A DNA stretch of 64,000 nt from Salvia splendens. Taxonomy: Eukaryota > Streptophyta > Magnoliopsida > Lamiales > Lamiaceae. The translations under genes were made by a program, and so were the position numbers. Location of the stretch: contig NC_056040.1 of NCBI RefSeq assembly GCF_004379255.2, positions 30,098,852 through 30,162,851 on the forward strand, in the 5' to 3' direction. This document shows positions 43,289 to 56,150 of this stretch, piece by piece. Below the pieces are notes generated by a model. It saw only the letters and a program-made list of their open reading frames with translations. It ran no database searches and was not told the DNA's origin. Position 1 is the stretch's first letter; each line of letters begins with the position of its first letter.

Positions 43289-44518
43289 GATTGGTGGTTA
43301 GAGTTGTGGATCCAAAACCTGGTGATAGCATTATCGATTGTTGTGCAGCTCCGGGTGGAAAGACTCTTTTCATGGCTTCGTGTCTGAATGGCCAAGGTAC
43401 AATTTTGCAGAATGTAGCAACTGAGCCCTTGTGACGAACAATTCTTTGAGCAAAACTTACAATGATCATCTTGTCATTCCAAAATATCATACAAGTTCAA
43501 TCATGGTACAACTTCTCCGTATAACTTCTGCTAATGGTGTTCTCTTGACATTGTTATCAGGTAGCATAAGCTCAGTTGGTGTAAACAAAAGCCGATTGAG
43601 AATCCTCAAAGAGACTGCCAAGTTGCATGAATGTGATCAAGTTATCACTACCATCCATGCTGATCTTCGGGCAATTGTAAGTGAATTTCTTATTTAAATA
43701 AAATTATTTTTTCATTGCACTACTTGGCTGTTACTTATTCGTTTTACAGAGAGCAGATTTGCGCTGGACTAGGAAACTGGAAGACATGGAAGAACTTATA
43801 AATTTGCCAGACACCCTTCTTGATTCAGCTTCTAAGTAAGTCTAGCAGCTGCTTGCATGCACTTTTTTAATTGGCTATGTAAGCATGGCAAATTAAAATT
43901 TGAATCAGGTACGACAACGAATTTCCTGGATTTCCAGCAAAATAGATATGCCCGGTCCATTTCTGCAAAGATAAATGGCAGTCCGTGAGCTATTGACATG
44001 GTACATGCATGCTATATGTTACTTTCTCGTATTTATTTTTCCTCGTTGGGAGCACTGGGCATCTGACATTCAGAAATTATTCAAACCAACTTTTTTATTT
44101 GTACAAATAATGTCTCAAACTTCACTTCCTATGTGATTTCAAGAATTCTATCTTATTGTACCATTTTATTATAATTTGCTTTGCATCTACAGCTTGGTAA
44201 AGCCTGGTGGAGTACTAATATACAGCACCTGTTCAGTCGATCCTGATGAGAATTGCTGCTTTTCTTCTGAGACATCCGGTAAGTACCTGAAGAAGTTACT
44301 TTGCTCTTTCCATCGGGAACAGTAGTATGTACCATTCAAGGATATACTTTTACCATGCTAAGCGAAACAAAGAACCAACGTTCTTGTGTTTGCAGGAATT
44401 TTGTGTAGACAAATACGTGTCTCCCCCATTTGTCACTGAAGGTGGATTCTACAGCTCCAGCCCTGTCAAACACTCGCTCGATGGAGCCTTTGCAGCTCGC
44501 CTGATAAGATCTACCTGA
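43289..44518 (+). pseudogene. RsmB/NSUN-type rRNA (cytosine-5) methyltransferase, 3' half, inactive
   Basis: Five exons are visible: 43289-43396 (VVDPKPGDSIIDCCAAPGGK, the SAM-binding site), 43561-43676 (GVNKSRLRILKETAKLHECD, HADLRAI), 43750-43835 (RADLRWTRKLEDMEELINLP), 44193-44278 (LVKPGGVLIYSTCSVDPDEN, containing the TCS catalytic motif) and 44396-44518 (VSPPFVTEGGFYSSSPVKHS, LDGAFAARLIRST, stop). Splice sites are good. Two faults stand out. The segment with the PCSG motif, expected between HADLR and RADLRW, is absent, and only a 73-bp intron lies there. After DPDEN about a dozen bases are missing, so AAFLLRHPEF is out of frame. The 5' half was not found. The relatives methylate ribosomal RNA. 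Confidence 0.85.
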
Positions 44519-45654
44519 CTTACCACAGAGTGGAGTTATGATACTTAGCTGCTGATTCCTTTTAATAATCAATTATCAATTTACACACTTTTGGCAATGC
44601 AGTTTTACACAATTATTCGAGCACAATTACTCTTGGGATGTAACTGCTCTTTGAGTAAATTTAAAAGCTCAAGATCTGATATGTGTCCTTGCTAAGCAAA
44701 TTTAGCCCCTCTCGGATTCATTTGGATTAGTTGAACGAAGTGCTTAACCTTAGAGAAATCGGAAAGGGTTTGGAAGAGAACGCACCAAACTGCCTACTTG
44801 CGGAGAAAGGAAGAGCGGTAAATCTAAATCCTTCGGGCTGGATTATTCGACATGACAGTGGAAAGCTCTGGAGTGCAGAAGATGGTAAAAATTGGATCTT
44901 TGAGATTGGCTCAAGTATACAGACAGTTATCAATTTTGAATTTAATATTCAGTGTTGGATACACATTTTCCAGCTTGTATTCCATGGTCAGTCAATAAAA
45001 GTGTATCATATTTTACAGCATTTGAATTTATATCTTCAAGAAAACAGTATAACCAATCTATCGAAGAATCAGAAGCATAAATTGAAATCGAAACTCCCCA
45101 TATAATAAAGCAAGAATCTGAAATAAACTCTCTATCATTGAAGTTGAACAAAAGGTGTCATGATTTGACCAGTTTTCACCTTGTCAAAATTTTCTGATAA
45201 ACTCTTTTATATACGCTAGATCTAGCGTGTTTTAGCATTTGAATGGTAGAAGATGGTGCTTTTGCAGAGAGTTCCCAGACACGTTGAACTAAGTTCTGGA
45301 CGGTTGGGTTAAGAATTGTACTGTCCGATTATCGGATTGTACAGGTAAACCACTTGGGAGATTGTTGTATTTCCTCATGCATAAGTTGTGTCCACATTGT
45401 TTATCCCCATATATTTTTTACATAGGTGAAGTTTTGGTTCCCTCAATATAGCATCCTTGTGTGTTTTGGGATTCTTTCACGGTTGCAACTAACTGCTCGT
45501 TATTGATAACATGCACCATTTTTTTCATTGTTTCCAACGTAGCAAGATTCAACCTGCATAAACTTTGGCATAAAGATAGCCCAATTAGAAAATGATGAAA
45601 GAATAATAATTAATGAGGTATTAAACTGTATAGAATTCTATTCTATATGTAATA
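44519..45654 (+). other. Region after the methyltransferase pseudogene, unidentified ORF at 44731-45105
   Basis: A 124-codon frame begins MNEVLNLREIGKGLEENAPN and contains AVNLNPSGWIIRHDSGKLWS. The first ~65 residues have gene-like composition, the rest is AT-rich. I recognise no family. It may be an exon or a decayed fragment. The rest of the stretch to 45654 shows nothing. Confidence 0.3.
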
Positions 45655-45842
45655 CTTCCTTCATCCCATTCTAAGTGGATCATTTTTTTTCTGGCATGGG
45701 AATTTATAATGTTACTTTGTAAGTTAAGGAAAGAAAATAAAGTAAGAGAGAGAGAGAAAGTAGAGAGAGTGATGTTTCCACTTTAAGAAATGTGTCATTT
45801 AAAGTGGGATATCCCAAAAAGGAAAATGTGTCACTTAGAGTG
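45655..45842. mobile_element. Stowaway-like MITE, left piece, split by an LTR element
   Basis: CTTCCTTCATCCCATTCTAA begins a MITE that ends at GAGTG (45838-45842), the target duplication of the LTR element. It resumes at 47610. Confidence 0.8.
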
Positions 45843-47609
45843 TGATACGTGCATATCTATCTTCATATCTTTATTAATTAGTTAGTTTTGATTTATCGTA
45901 TCTTTAGGATATCTATTTTCTTGTTCGTTAAGTTACTAGCATTATAAATAGGTGACATTGTTGTTATTTCCCATCAATGAATGAATATATGAAGCTTGAG
46001 TTATCGACGGGATTCCGCCTCCCGAGACTTCTTGTTTATCGTCTCCGACATCGTGATAAGGGAAATGCCCTTATCAAATTGGTGCTTTCATCCTCGAACT
46101 CATGGCCGAAGTCAATCCTCGCTCATGGCCGGAGATATCGCAAGCATCCAAAGACTTGCAACTGAATTCAATAGCTGCAACTTTGGAATATATCCTCGCT
46201 TGGCATGCCCGACTCGAGACCTGATTGATTGAGTATGAGCATAGGGCAGCAGCCACGCTCCCTCCGCTGCACCCAGAACTTGACCCACCCGACGGAACCC
46301 CACTGTACTGCACAGCCGCAATTCCAGTTCACCTGCTACCAGCCGCCGCCGCCTCCAAACACCGACGAGTTGCCGCCTCCTTACACCTACATGGATTCAT
46401 ACGCGCTGCTGCAAAGTCTCTACACCGAACCACTGAATCCACCGCCACCCTATGTCCCGCCGTGTCAAGCGTATTCCTACCACGAACAGCCTTGTGGCCA
46501 GTTCCAGCCGTTGTCCCGCAGGAGCCCTACACCTACTTGGATTCATACGCGCCGCTGCAAAATTCCTACACTGGATACCATTCGTGGCAGTATAACTACC
46601 CGCCCATGAATTTTATATCCCAGCCGCCACTGCCGCGATCAGAATACCCGCAGCAGCCCTCCTGCTAGCACAACTGCTCCGCACCAACGCCTCCGCCTCC
46701 ATCTCCGCCTCCTGTTGTTGCTGTCCTAACCCCAACCCTAATAGCGTCTCAGGAAAAAGTCGAGGAGCTATCTAAGTCACTTGAAGAAGCTCTGGCCAAG
46801 CAAGGGGAAGAAAGTGGTGACCTAACGGACTATGAGAGAGACTATGATATGCTTCCAATAGTGGTAGAACTCTCGGAACATAATTGCAAGGGAGATGTGA
46901 GGCAAGCAGTTGAACCCCAGTCTCAGCCGAACGAGCTTCCTATGAAGGAGGGGCAAACTAAAGCGAACACATCTCATGATGAAGTAAAGAATGACATTGC
47001 CTATATCTATGTGGATTTACATGCCGCTAATGCTACAAATTTTGATCATCAATCGTCATCGTTCGACGACGATGCACGGTGGATTCCTCCGTGCAATAAG
47101 ACGTCATGTTTGGGCATTCTTGAACGGACAAGCGTCCCGTTTTAGCGTTGGATTTTGGCAACCACATTGGTCCTCCTTTGATTATTTTGTGGAAGATGAT
47201 GAAGGGAGACGCTCAACTATTTGGTGTGTGTTTGATCCAGGAGGGGATACCTCCGCAAGGTTTTCACTTTCTACTATGTACGTTGCTTCGTGGTTCCCAC
47301 CTTGAGGACAAGGTGGATTTCAACCGTGGAGGAGTTGATATGTGCATATCTATCCTCATATCTTTATTAATTAGTTAGTTTTGATTTATCGTATATTTAG
47401 GATATCTACTTTCTTGTTCGTTAAGTTACTACCATTATAAATTGGTGACATTGTTATTATTTTCCATCAATGAATGAATATATGAATTTACGTCTCTTTC
47501 TGTTTTATTTTAGTACTTTGTTTAAAGCTTGGGTTATCGACGGGATTCCGTCTCCCGAGACTTCTTGTTTATCGTCTCCGACATCGTGATAAGGGAAATA
47601 CCCTTATCA
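45843..47609 (+). mobile_element. Gag-only non-autonomous LTR retrotransposon, third family member
   Basis: LTRs lie at 45843-46076 (234 bp) and 47336-47609 (274 bp). The longer one has about 40 extra bases near 47486-47525. GAGTG flanks both ends. AATTGGTGCTTTCATC follows the 5' LTR, and TTCAACCGTGGAGGAGT precedes the 3' LTR, as in the composite element at 2.27 kb but in the opposite orientation. The LTR end is a 9-bp stem TGATAAGGG with a 5-nt loop. The internal region is 1.26 kb. Confidence 0.9.
46100..47305 (+). pseudogene. Gag-like ORF of the 45.8-kb element, broken
   Basis: It starts MAEVNPRSWPEISQASKDLQ and reaches ILAWHARLET before a stop near 46221, at the place where the relatives read ARVETR or KRMESR. 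Two PYTY(M/L)DSYA repeats follow in different frames, showing a frameshift near 46500. Later pieces (IAYIYVDLHAANATNF, DDDARWIPP, SCLGI, then CVFDPGGDTS and VASWFPP) match the C-terminal parts of ORFs A and B. At least one stop and two frameshifts make it dead. Confidence 0.75.
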
Positions 47610-47754
47610 GAGTGGGATCGGATAGAGTAGTTAAAGTATAGAGAAAGTATAGTATGAGGGAGAACTATATTATTCTCTCTTTTACTTTACTTCCCCTCGA
47701 CTACCTACTATTTTTTTCAAAAAGAGTGCATTGCTTAGCTAGGGACATAGGGAG
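47610..47754. mobile_element. Stowaway-like MITE, right piece
   Basis: It continues the MITE begun at 45655 and ends TTAGCTAGGGACATAGGGAG followed by TA. From 47755 to 48382 I see no gene. Confidence 0.8.
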
Positions 47755-48382
47755 TATATGAACTAAAGGTAAGTAATCCAACATAATCCTCTATGAATAT
47801 TCTGTTCCAATTAGTGTGATTTACTTCCTTTTTTAACACTCCTCTCAAGTTAATAACGGAGTTTCCGATACTAAACTTTTCACGTACTTCGGAAAAATTA
47901 TTTGATTCCACTGCTTTTGTTAGAATAACTGCATTCTATGAAAATTCTTGACACATGAATACTATCTTCATTCTCCTCTATGGAAAAATATATTGGGCCT
48001 TTCACTAGAGTGACTCCTTCAATATCATCTTTGGTCAAGAAAGATTGAGAACTTTTGAAAATAAGAGTTGTGATTGTTTGGACACAAATATTGCATGAAT
48101 CCTTGTCGCATACTTGGGTCAAATTTGAAAAGGATTGAATTATTTGGATCCATTGTCTTTAATTTTCGTTGTATGAAAAAAAAAGATCAATAATAGAAAG
48201 AAAAATGAATTGTGAGAATGGGAGGGGAAATGGTTATTCACTCACAGGAGGGGAATAAAATATAAAATTGGAAAGTGTAGTTGAAAACGGTACATGGAAA
48301 ACAAAATTGCCCCAATAATCAACTTATTAAAAAGTGGAAGTGGTTCGTTCAGGTGGGGATTGGGTCGCAATAAACAATAATA

Positions 48383-48627
48383 CTCGCTCCATCCACAAAA
48401 TATTATCAACATTTGACTCGGTGCAATTTTAAGAAATGTGAAAAAAAAATTAGTAAAATATGAATCCAACATTTATATGTTAGATTTTATAATAGAATGT
48501 AAGTGTAATGAGTTAATGATAAATGAGGTCTATTTATCAAAAAAGAAAAAAAAAAGGAACAAAATGGACATTTCACGGACAGACAAAAGTGGCAAAAGTG
48601 GACAACATTTCACGAACGAGGAGGGAG
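48383..48627. mobile_element. Stowaway-like MITE downstream of the sirtuin gene
   Basis: CTCGCTCCATCCACAAAATA and ATTTCACGAACGAGGAGGGAG are inverted ends with TA flanks. It lies about 290 bp past the sirtuin stop. Confidence 0.75.
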
Positions 48628-48919
48628 TAAGTGATTCACATTTATTTTAATATTTTATGCATCAAACATAAATTTTCAATCCAATAAGGATAGAAGGAAT
48701 ATAGAAACATATTGATAAAATCACAAAGTTAGAAACATTATCTATATTTTCAAGGTTTCCTATAATTAAGGTGGACTGAGAGTGCCATCTACCAAAAAAA
48801 CAAAGTACTCCTCAGATCCCAACCCCATCAACTTCAATAATCTGTAGCAATGTAGGGATATCAAATCCCCATACCATACTCTACCCCCAATATTTACACA
48901 GCTAAATCACACCCCCAGG

Positions 48920-51900
48920 TTACCTTCTATGCCTACTAGTGCGCTTCCGCCCCTTTGTTCGCTTCCAACAAATCCCGCTGTCCATCAAACCTTCATTTCT
49001 CCTCTTAAGCAAGCCGTTACTCAGAGAAGACGCCTCCAAAGAATCCCCGTATAATATAATGTTTGTAATAATTGCATGGACGATGACCTCACTTTTGGGA
49101 ACTAATATGCCCCTCCTCTCCACCACTGCTGTTTGGCCGCAGCATGCCTCTCTCACTGCTCGCTCTTTTAGCTTCTCGATGATAGAATCCTTTTCTTCCT
49201 TGAGAGAGTCGGTTGGAATCTGAAGATAACGTGATTATTAAATACCGTGTAATGCAAGTCAACAACATCAGGTTGATTTCTAGGCATTATCTGCACAGAG
49301 AAAAAGTATATTTCCACCAACTCCCTAACCCGACCCTCTGCAACGAATATGATGAACGAGACTCTGTGAAGTTGCATACTTCATGCATGAATTGACTTAT
49401 ACTATTTATCAAGTGACATCCCCAAATCCTCGTGAAATATCTGATTACTAAGAATCCATATTTGCAGAATCCCCAAATCTCTCACTGCTTAGAGTTATGA
49501 GCAGGTCTTACTATAACTTTATCTCGTGTATGTAAAGCATTAACAAATTGACAGCTATCCCAAGAAAAATAAAACTACCTCCGTCCCTGAAAAGTATGAA
49601 CATTTTGTTCCGCACGGGTTTTAATGTATAATTGGTAAAGTAAGAGGGAGATAAATGGTAGTGTAAGTAGTGTTAGTGGAGAGTGGGCTCCACATCATTA
49701 ATAGTGTAGTGTAATGGTATAAGTTGTAAATAAAATGATGTGTAGGGGTAATGTGTTGTTTAACTATTCCAAAATTAGAAAGTTAATTCTTTTTAGGGAC
49801 ATACTATTAAGGAAATAGTTCGAGAGGGAGTAATAAGGGAATTATTTAGGATTGCAGAAGGAGCAGATGATAATGCTAAAATTAAAACCCTTGAAGGAAA
49901 GTTTATTCTCACCTCAAAATCAACAGGTATTTTGAGATCTGCATGTGTACACTTGCAACCAGCGCTGAACTGCAAAGTCAAGAAAACATCCAAATGTTTT
50001 GTACTCCTAGCTGTCCTCCTGATAAGCAATGGACAATAGTTTTTGGTCGAGAAAAACAAATATACACATGAGGTCATACTTCGATAAGCACAAGGCATTC
50101 AGACCAATGAGTACTCCGAGAGTTTAGGTATGAAAAATGAGAATTTTTCGTGTAAGGAAAAAGACCTTCCAGAAAGTACTCCACAGTGGAGAAAAGAATA
50201 TGAGACATTTTACAGCAAATATAACCCCGGCCTCATTCTATGTGGACTTGGATAATTCTAAGACATAGCTACAATAGAAATGAAGCATATATACCTTTTG
50301 AGATGAAGAGGTTGATCATATAAAACAGCTGCCTTCATGCTTAGACTTTCAGTGAAGGAAACCTAGTGTCCAATTACAACAGAAAGTAAAGACCCCAAAG
50401 TAAACCAGAAATGCAAGTTAATCCTCAAAAGGTCCCAAATGGTTAATCTAACTGGCAACGTATTCCAGATCCTATTATAGAACCAACCAGAACTATCAAC
50501 GTCTCCAAGTATGTGCTCAAATATTAACACCCAGCAGCTAAACAAAGAACTCAATAACAACTACTACTATCAGGTAACTAAGTACCAGTACTGGAACTGC
50601 TTATTGTTCCCACAGAAAGAAGCAAGAAACTTAATGTGACTTGTTTCCTTTTCTAATCAAGAAGCAAATTAGTTAGTGATGAGTTCTCCTGCCTTTCATT
50701 TACTAATAGAAACTCAGTATGGGCATGTATAATTTATCAAATCAGTAAAGTTCATCAATGTACCTCTACTGATTTGATAAAAGGCAATGGTGCTTGCTTC
50801 CCATGCACACTGGCTATCCTGAGGGTCCAGTTCACATACTTTTTATCTGAGATAAAAGTAAACAACTATCAAAAGCAAAATTACATAAAATAGTTGCACA
50901 CATTTTCTGAGTGAATTTTTACATAAAAAATAGAAGTATGACATCTGGCATAAACCAGATAAAACTACTTATAAATGGTCTTTTGGCCTGCAGTGTCATA
51001 ACATGAGATGCTTGGAGTGCATGGGATAATCCATTGGAGATAATCATCATTTAATGAAAATGTAAGAAGAAAAAAGTTCCAATTCCACAAGTTGGAGATA
51101 TACAGGTAGAAGTTTCATGGGGAATTGGGGATATAGAATAAGGTATAAACTTTAGGACCCTATGCAATGAAAAGTGAGATGAAAGTCTTTGAAGGATATT
51201 TAGGATTTCACATTAGAAACAGCAAGTCAAAATTCAGTTGAAGAAAATATTAACGAAAAATAAGGCAAATTGATGAATAATTTTGAGAAAAAAAATACCT
51301 AGACTTAGGGCCTGGGTTATAATAATCTGGAAAAGATCAATCCTAATAAATGGAGGGATACGCATATTTAGCATGCCCATAACTCCTGTCATCACCTGAA
51401 AAAAAGGTAATTTTAGCCATTATCACAACACAGTTAAGAAATCATAACATTTATGCAACAAAATAATAGTCATTCCCGCCGAAAAGCTATATCACTGTCA
51501 ATGTAGATGGTGACGATTTGGTCAAAGAAGAACTGTGAAAGGGTGCAGTTTTATAAGCCAAAACATGGGGCAATTTTTTTGAAGAATGGTTTCAGGTGAA
51601 AGAAAAAAATGAGATCAAACAACTTGGCTGAGTGCCCAGCCTTATTATTTTCATTTATATTCAGTACCTTCATTTACTTAATTTAATATAACCCAAAGAT
51701 TCTTAAGATTTTAACTTGGATGAATAAACATAATAAACAAATGAAGTTTGTGTCATTCAAAGTCACCTCGTCAACACGTCCGTGTATCACCAAACTCGCT
51801 TTCTTGTCCTTGGGGGTTTTCTGAAAATTAAAAGGCATATCTTAATCCAAGTGCCAAAATAACAGCCATTTCATCTTTCTTTCTTTCTTTCTTTTTAGTT

Positions 51901-54900
51901 GGGGATGGGGGGCTGAATTTTTACCCAGATCTCTCACCCTCACAAATGAGGAGGAACACCACTAAGCTACAAGCCCTAGGATAGAGCAATTTCATCTTGC
52001 TTGTGTGTTACAGATGAAAGTTTAGAGACGCTTCAGATATCACATGCTATTCAGCTGGGATTCAGAATTGTTGACACCCTTTACCTGGAGATTCACAATT
52101 ATGATCTTCCCACCACCCTTTAGGCATTTTAGGGGCAAATTGCATGCAGGAGTAATTTGCAAACTGCAGAGAGTAATATCAGTTAAAAAGAGTAAAATCA
52201 AGATAGCTTCAGGTGAAATGAGTTGCAGATGGTGGCATGACAAGTTCCACAAACCTCACGAATAACAATAGCAGGATACCAGATTGCAAGTGAAGCAATA
52301 AGACCATTGTTGACAACCAGAATTTTAAATGTTGACGAAAAGCTACATTTTTTTAATGCAAGATGAGTCATCCTGAGGATAATAGAATTTTAAGATAAGA
52401 ACATCTCATGCGTTTCTGAAGATCTCGATTCTTGTAATTTCAAGATATTAAGTTCGGTTTCCAGGCTTCAGCATAAGACATAGCTCTGCCAAAACGGCTA
52501 AACCAACATACTTTTTGAGTACAAACAGGAGTTATATGCCAGTTTGCATTTTAAGAAACAAAGCTTCCGTCAGCTATGACCAAGCTTAACTAGTGCCTAG
52601 AGGAAAAACATTTTGTATGATAATAGCATTCCCCAGGTTTATAATTTTTGGCAAGGAGCAGAATCTATTAAGCTTTTAAAGAACATAAAAAATGCAGAGT
52701 TCTCAAAGTGAAAGAGATAGATATCGCTGCACAAGTAGATATAATCTTATTAATTACCTGGTTCCTAAACATAATACAAGATCAGCCATTTTGCAATGTT
52801 TTGCTGCAGGATCCATCTCCTTAGGCGGCAGAGCATCCTTTCAGATAAAATGAACATTAGCTATATGACTTCAAAATATGATGAGCGAAGCCATCTTGTT
52901 CAATTCCAAAATCACAAAACAGATAATAGTACCAAATATTGTGGTTACTTTAGATCATTGTTCACACTTCATAGTGCATGCAATTAAATCCAATCTTCAA
53001 AAGGTAATAATTTTATGATCTTTGTAGTTCAGCTATCGAAGAGCTAGTAAGAGACTATTTCATCAACTATTAAAAATTCATTACTCATAGAACACGTTAT
53101 GATGAACTTACTGAACCTTTCAAATTACACCACAGACGAGCAGAATCAAAACATCTATTAATACTTATTGAAAAGCTCAAATTAAAGGGTTCTCCAAAGA
53201 AAATTATACCTCCCAGTCCAGAACAGTATCCCTCAGTTTTGCACCACAACCTGCCTTGGAGCAACGGCGAGTCGTCTCCTTCAACCCAATAGTCTCAATT
53301 TCAAAGTCCCTGACATATCTACAAGGGAATTAACTATTATAAACAAACAAGCCCAAGCTCCAAAGCTAACATTCTATGTGCAATGGATCAGACTTCAAGT
53401 ACAAATTGAATTAAAAACTTGTTATTAATTTTAATTGAAAATCATATTAAAAATACATACTCAGCTCCACATGATGGGCATTGTTCCATGAAGGAGTCTC
53501 CATGTAATTCAGAAAGTTTTTCCCTCGGTATTCCAGAACGAAGATGGAGGCCATCAACATTCTAGCATATCAGACAAGTCACCACAAAATGAGAGTTAAA
53601 ACCGCCATATCAAGAACAACAATGTAACTTTAGATGTAAAGCGCAAAATATACTCCATATGATGCATTTCAAATGGAAATCATGTAATAGCAGAAAAACA
53701 AAAAAGGAAAAGCTATAAAAGAAAAATAAATTCAAGACGTACGTCTGATCCTTCTTTAATATTAGATGAGTGTAGAAAATAGATAGAACCGATTACTACC
53801 AATTATGTTTAGTTTAACATTATCATGGAGGTATAAGGCATACCTGGCTAATCAGAAACTTCAGGATACCAGCCTTCTCAAATTCAACTAGTGCCATATG
53901 GGTTGTGCTTGGTGTTGCTCGATGGAAAGGTAAAGATGCTTCGGGCAAGGCTTTGCCTTGGCGCTGAGAATCAGTGTGATAATAACTTAGGAAAAATAGC
54001 AGGGGCCGGGGTGGGGGTCTTCTAAAGTTTCAAGCAATAATAACTTTATAAACATCCGTACCAATAAAAAGAAACCAAACTACAGTGGCTATGAAGGTAG
54101 AAATGGTAAACTTAGAAGTTAGTGCACTCATGCCTATAATTAAGGTAAATAAGTGCTACATTACATATTCTAATATTAAAAAGCATTGGAGTTAAAAAGG
54201 TTTAAAATGAAGGATTTAGAAAATTGAGAAAATAATTATCTTGGAGAGCCATGAGGATTGCGAAAGGGTGTGAGATCTCCAATATGTATTGGAATAGATA
54301 ATTAATTAACAGAGAGATAATTAGATACAAAATTATTTTCCCCGTACCAGAACTGTATGCTAGATTTTCACCTCAGTTGACCAAACTACAGTGGCTAACG
54401 TACGCTATGAATGACGATATGTTGCACTAACAACCATGTGATTCTATGAAAAGAGGCGACGATCAAGATCCACCAACCATAATTTGCTTACTAAATCATA
54501 ACTATGGTTCTCTTTCTTCCTCAAAGGTTGCACACGGCTAAAGTCATGACGTATAAAAGCACAAGGCATTATTGTGACTGATTCAAGATCCACCAACCAT
54601 AACTTGCTTACTAAATGCTAACTATGGTTCCCTTTCTTCCTCAAAGGTTGCATAAAGCTAAAGTCTTTAGCGATGAGGTGTAAAAGCACAAGGTATTATT
54701 TTGACTGAAATCATTTTTTCCATGTCAAATGCCAGGTGGTGCTGCATTCAAATTAAAAAGATCAAGAAATGCATTATCAAGCAACTAAAATGAAAATTAA
54801 CTCGTGATCAAGAGACACAAATTCTATAAATGTCCATTAAATTATTCTAGTAGAAAAGTCATTCTTAACTTTTTTTATTAAAGACATGAGTTTTAATTGG

Positions 54901-56012
54901 ACAGCACTAATATCACATTCAAACAAAGAGAATGCTTCTAGGACGCAATTTTGCCTGTTTGGTGGAGCCTTCTATTAAAATCATGTCAAAAAGTTCTTAA
55001 AGAATGCAATGCTGAGCCACCCAGTACCTGAAGAGTCCAGATGCCCTTGGGGCCACGAAAGTCAGGTATACCACAAGAAGTGGATATCCCTGCCCCAGTG
55101 AATACCACCATGTGCTTGCTCTGCATGAACAAACAAGGCTCTTCAGTTTAATTGAGAGAACCGAACTCGATGAATATATACCATTGCCAGGTCAGACCTT
55201 TTGAATCATCCGAGCGAGTCGTTCAACCTGAAGTGAAGACATTAAGTTGCAGTCAAATATTCATCCGACTATTTTCCAAATGATGCTGTGACCTACTAGT
55301 ACAACCCCTTTTAACACATAAGCTAACAATCACTCCAAAGGGAAAATCTGATGCTAAGATTTATAAGGGTTCAAGAGTAAAACTTCATCTCGATTTGCTT
55401 GGTTTTGGTACAAAAATGGATAAAGGTTGTCATTTAATTCAATCACTTCCTCTGCAAACAAATCCATCAGTTTGATCATATCTATACTATGAATCCCCCA
55501 ATAACCAGCCTTAATTTCAATTGACAAATACCTACCATGACTTCATATGATTTCAAAATTCCAGAAAAGGGAAAATCGGGTTCCATTAGATTATTCCTCA
55601 AGAGTCGATGAAAAATAAATGCTTCAACATAACAATGAATAATGCTGTTCACCAGAAAGCATTTCTCACGGAAGAACCAAACAAATTAGTTTAGGGCATC
55701 ATTAAACCCTCCAATGATAGAATGACAATAATTTGAGAGGAAAGATACCTAAACAGCTAATTGAAGTAATACCAAACAGAGATAGAATGATCGTCGAAGC
55801 ACAACTAAAAAAGAAGAAAGAATTCATCAACAAGCACTGAAAATGCATCACAGAAGGAACAATGTAGCCAAAACACAAAGTAGAACAATGAGACCCCCAA
55901 AAAAAATCTTTACTTTTTCCTGGAAAACGTGAGATGGGTCGAAAAATTCCGCCATTCCAACGTTGCCCACATCTTCTATGAAGGAAAGCTTCTCGGCATA
56001 CCCCAGAGACAT
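48920..56012 (-). CDS. SRT1: SRT1-type sirtuin (SIRT6-like NAD-dependent deacylase), 14 exons
   Basis: Exons (minus strand): 55914-56012, 55198-55227, 55028-55120, 53844-53963, 53461-53561, 53210-53318, 52758-52837, 52085-52163, 51767-51820, 51299-51395, 50764-50846, 50295-50362, 49913-50018, 48920-49219. All introns are GT-AG, phases agree, and the joined frame is 472 codons plus stop, close to Arabidopsis SRT1. Motifs: [10 protein letters not shown] start; [20 protein letters not shown] (NAD site); [12 protein letters not shown], then LHG with the catalytic histidine; zinc cysteines CPSC and [19 protein letters not shown]. The C-terminal 100 residues are basic ([17 protein letters not shown]), fitting nuclear location. 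SIRT6-class enzymes deacetylate histone H3 and repress transcription. No lesion was found. Confidence 0.95.
49578..49830. mobile_element. Stowaway-like MITE in the last intron of the sirtuin gene
   Basis: CCTCCGTCCCTGAAAAGTAT at the left and TTTTAGGGACATACTATTAA with GAGAGGGAG at the right. It lies between exons 13 and 14. Confidence 0.7.
54462..54710. repeat. Tandem duplication in intron 3 of the sirtuin gene
   Basis: TCAAGATCCACCAACCATAA occurs at about 54463 and 54582, and both copies continue through TTTCTTCCTCAAAGGTTGCA and AAAAGCACAAGG. The unit is about 120 bp with several differences. Confidence 0.8.
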
Positions 56013-56140
56013 TTTGGGTTTTTCCCTTTCTTTTTGGTCTCTGGGAACTTGTTTATTAATTTTTATGGGTATTTGATGTGTGAGAGAGTCGATCGAATTA
56101 AAATGGTAAAATGAAATTGAATTGGATTGATTTTGTGCAC

Positions 56141-56150
56141 ACTATATAAC
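56141..56150 (-). promoter_or_regulatory. Candidate TATA box of the sirtuin gene
   Basis: The minus strand reads GTTATATAGT about 130 bases upstream of the ATG at 56012. Position is plausible; no start-site data. Confidence 0.4.

Noticed and set aside
51880..51925. Run of CTTTCTTTCTTTC in the sirtuin intron considered as a functional element
   Set aside because: It is a short simple repeat near a splice junction with no further support.
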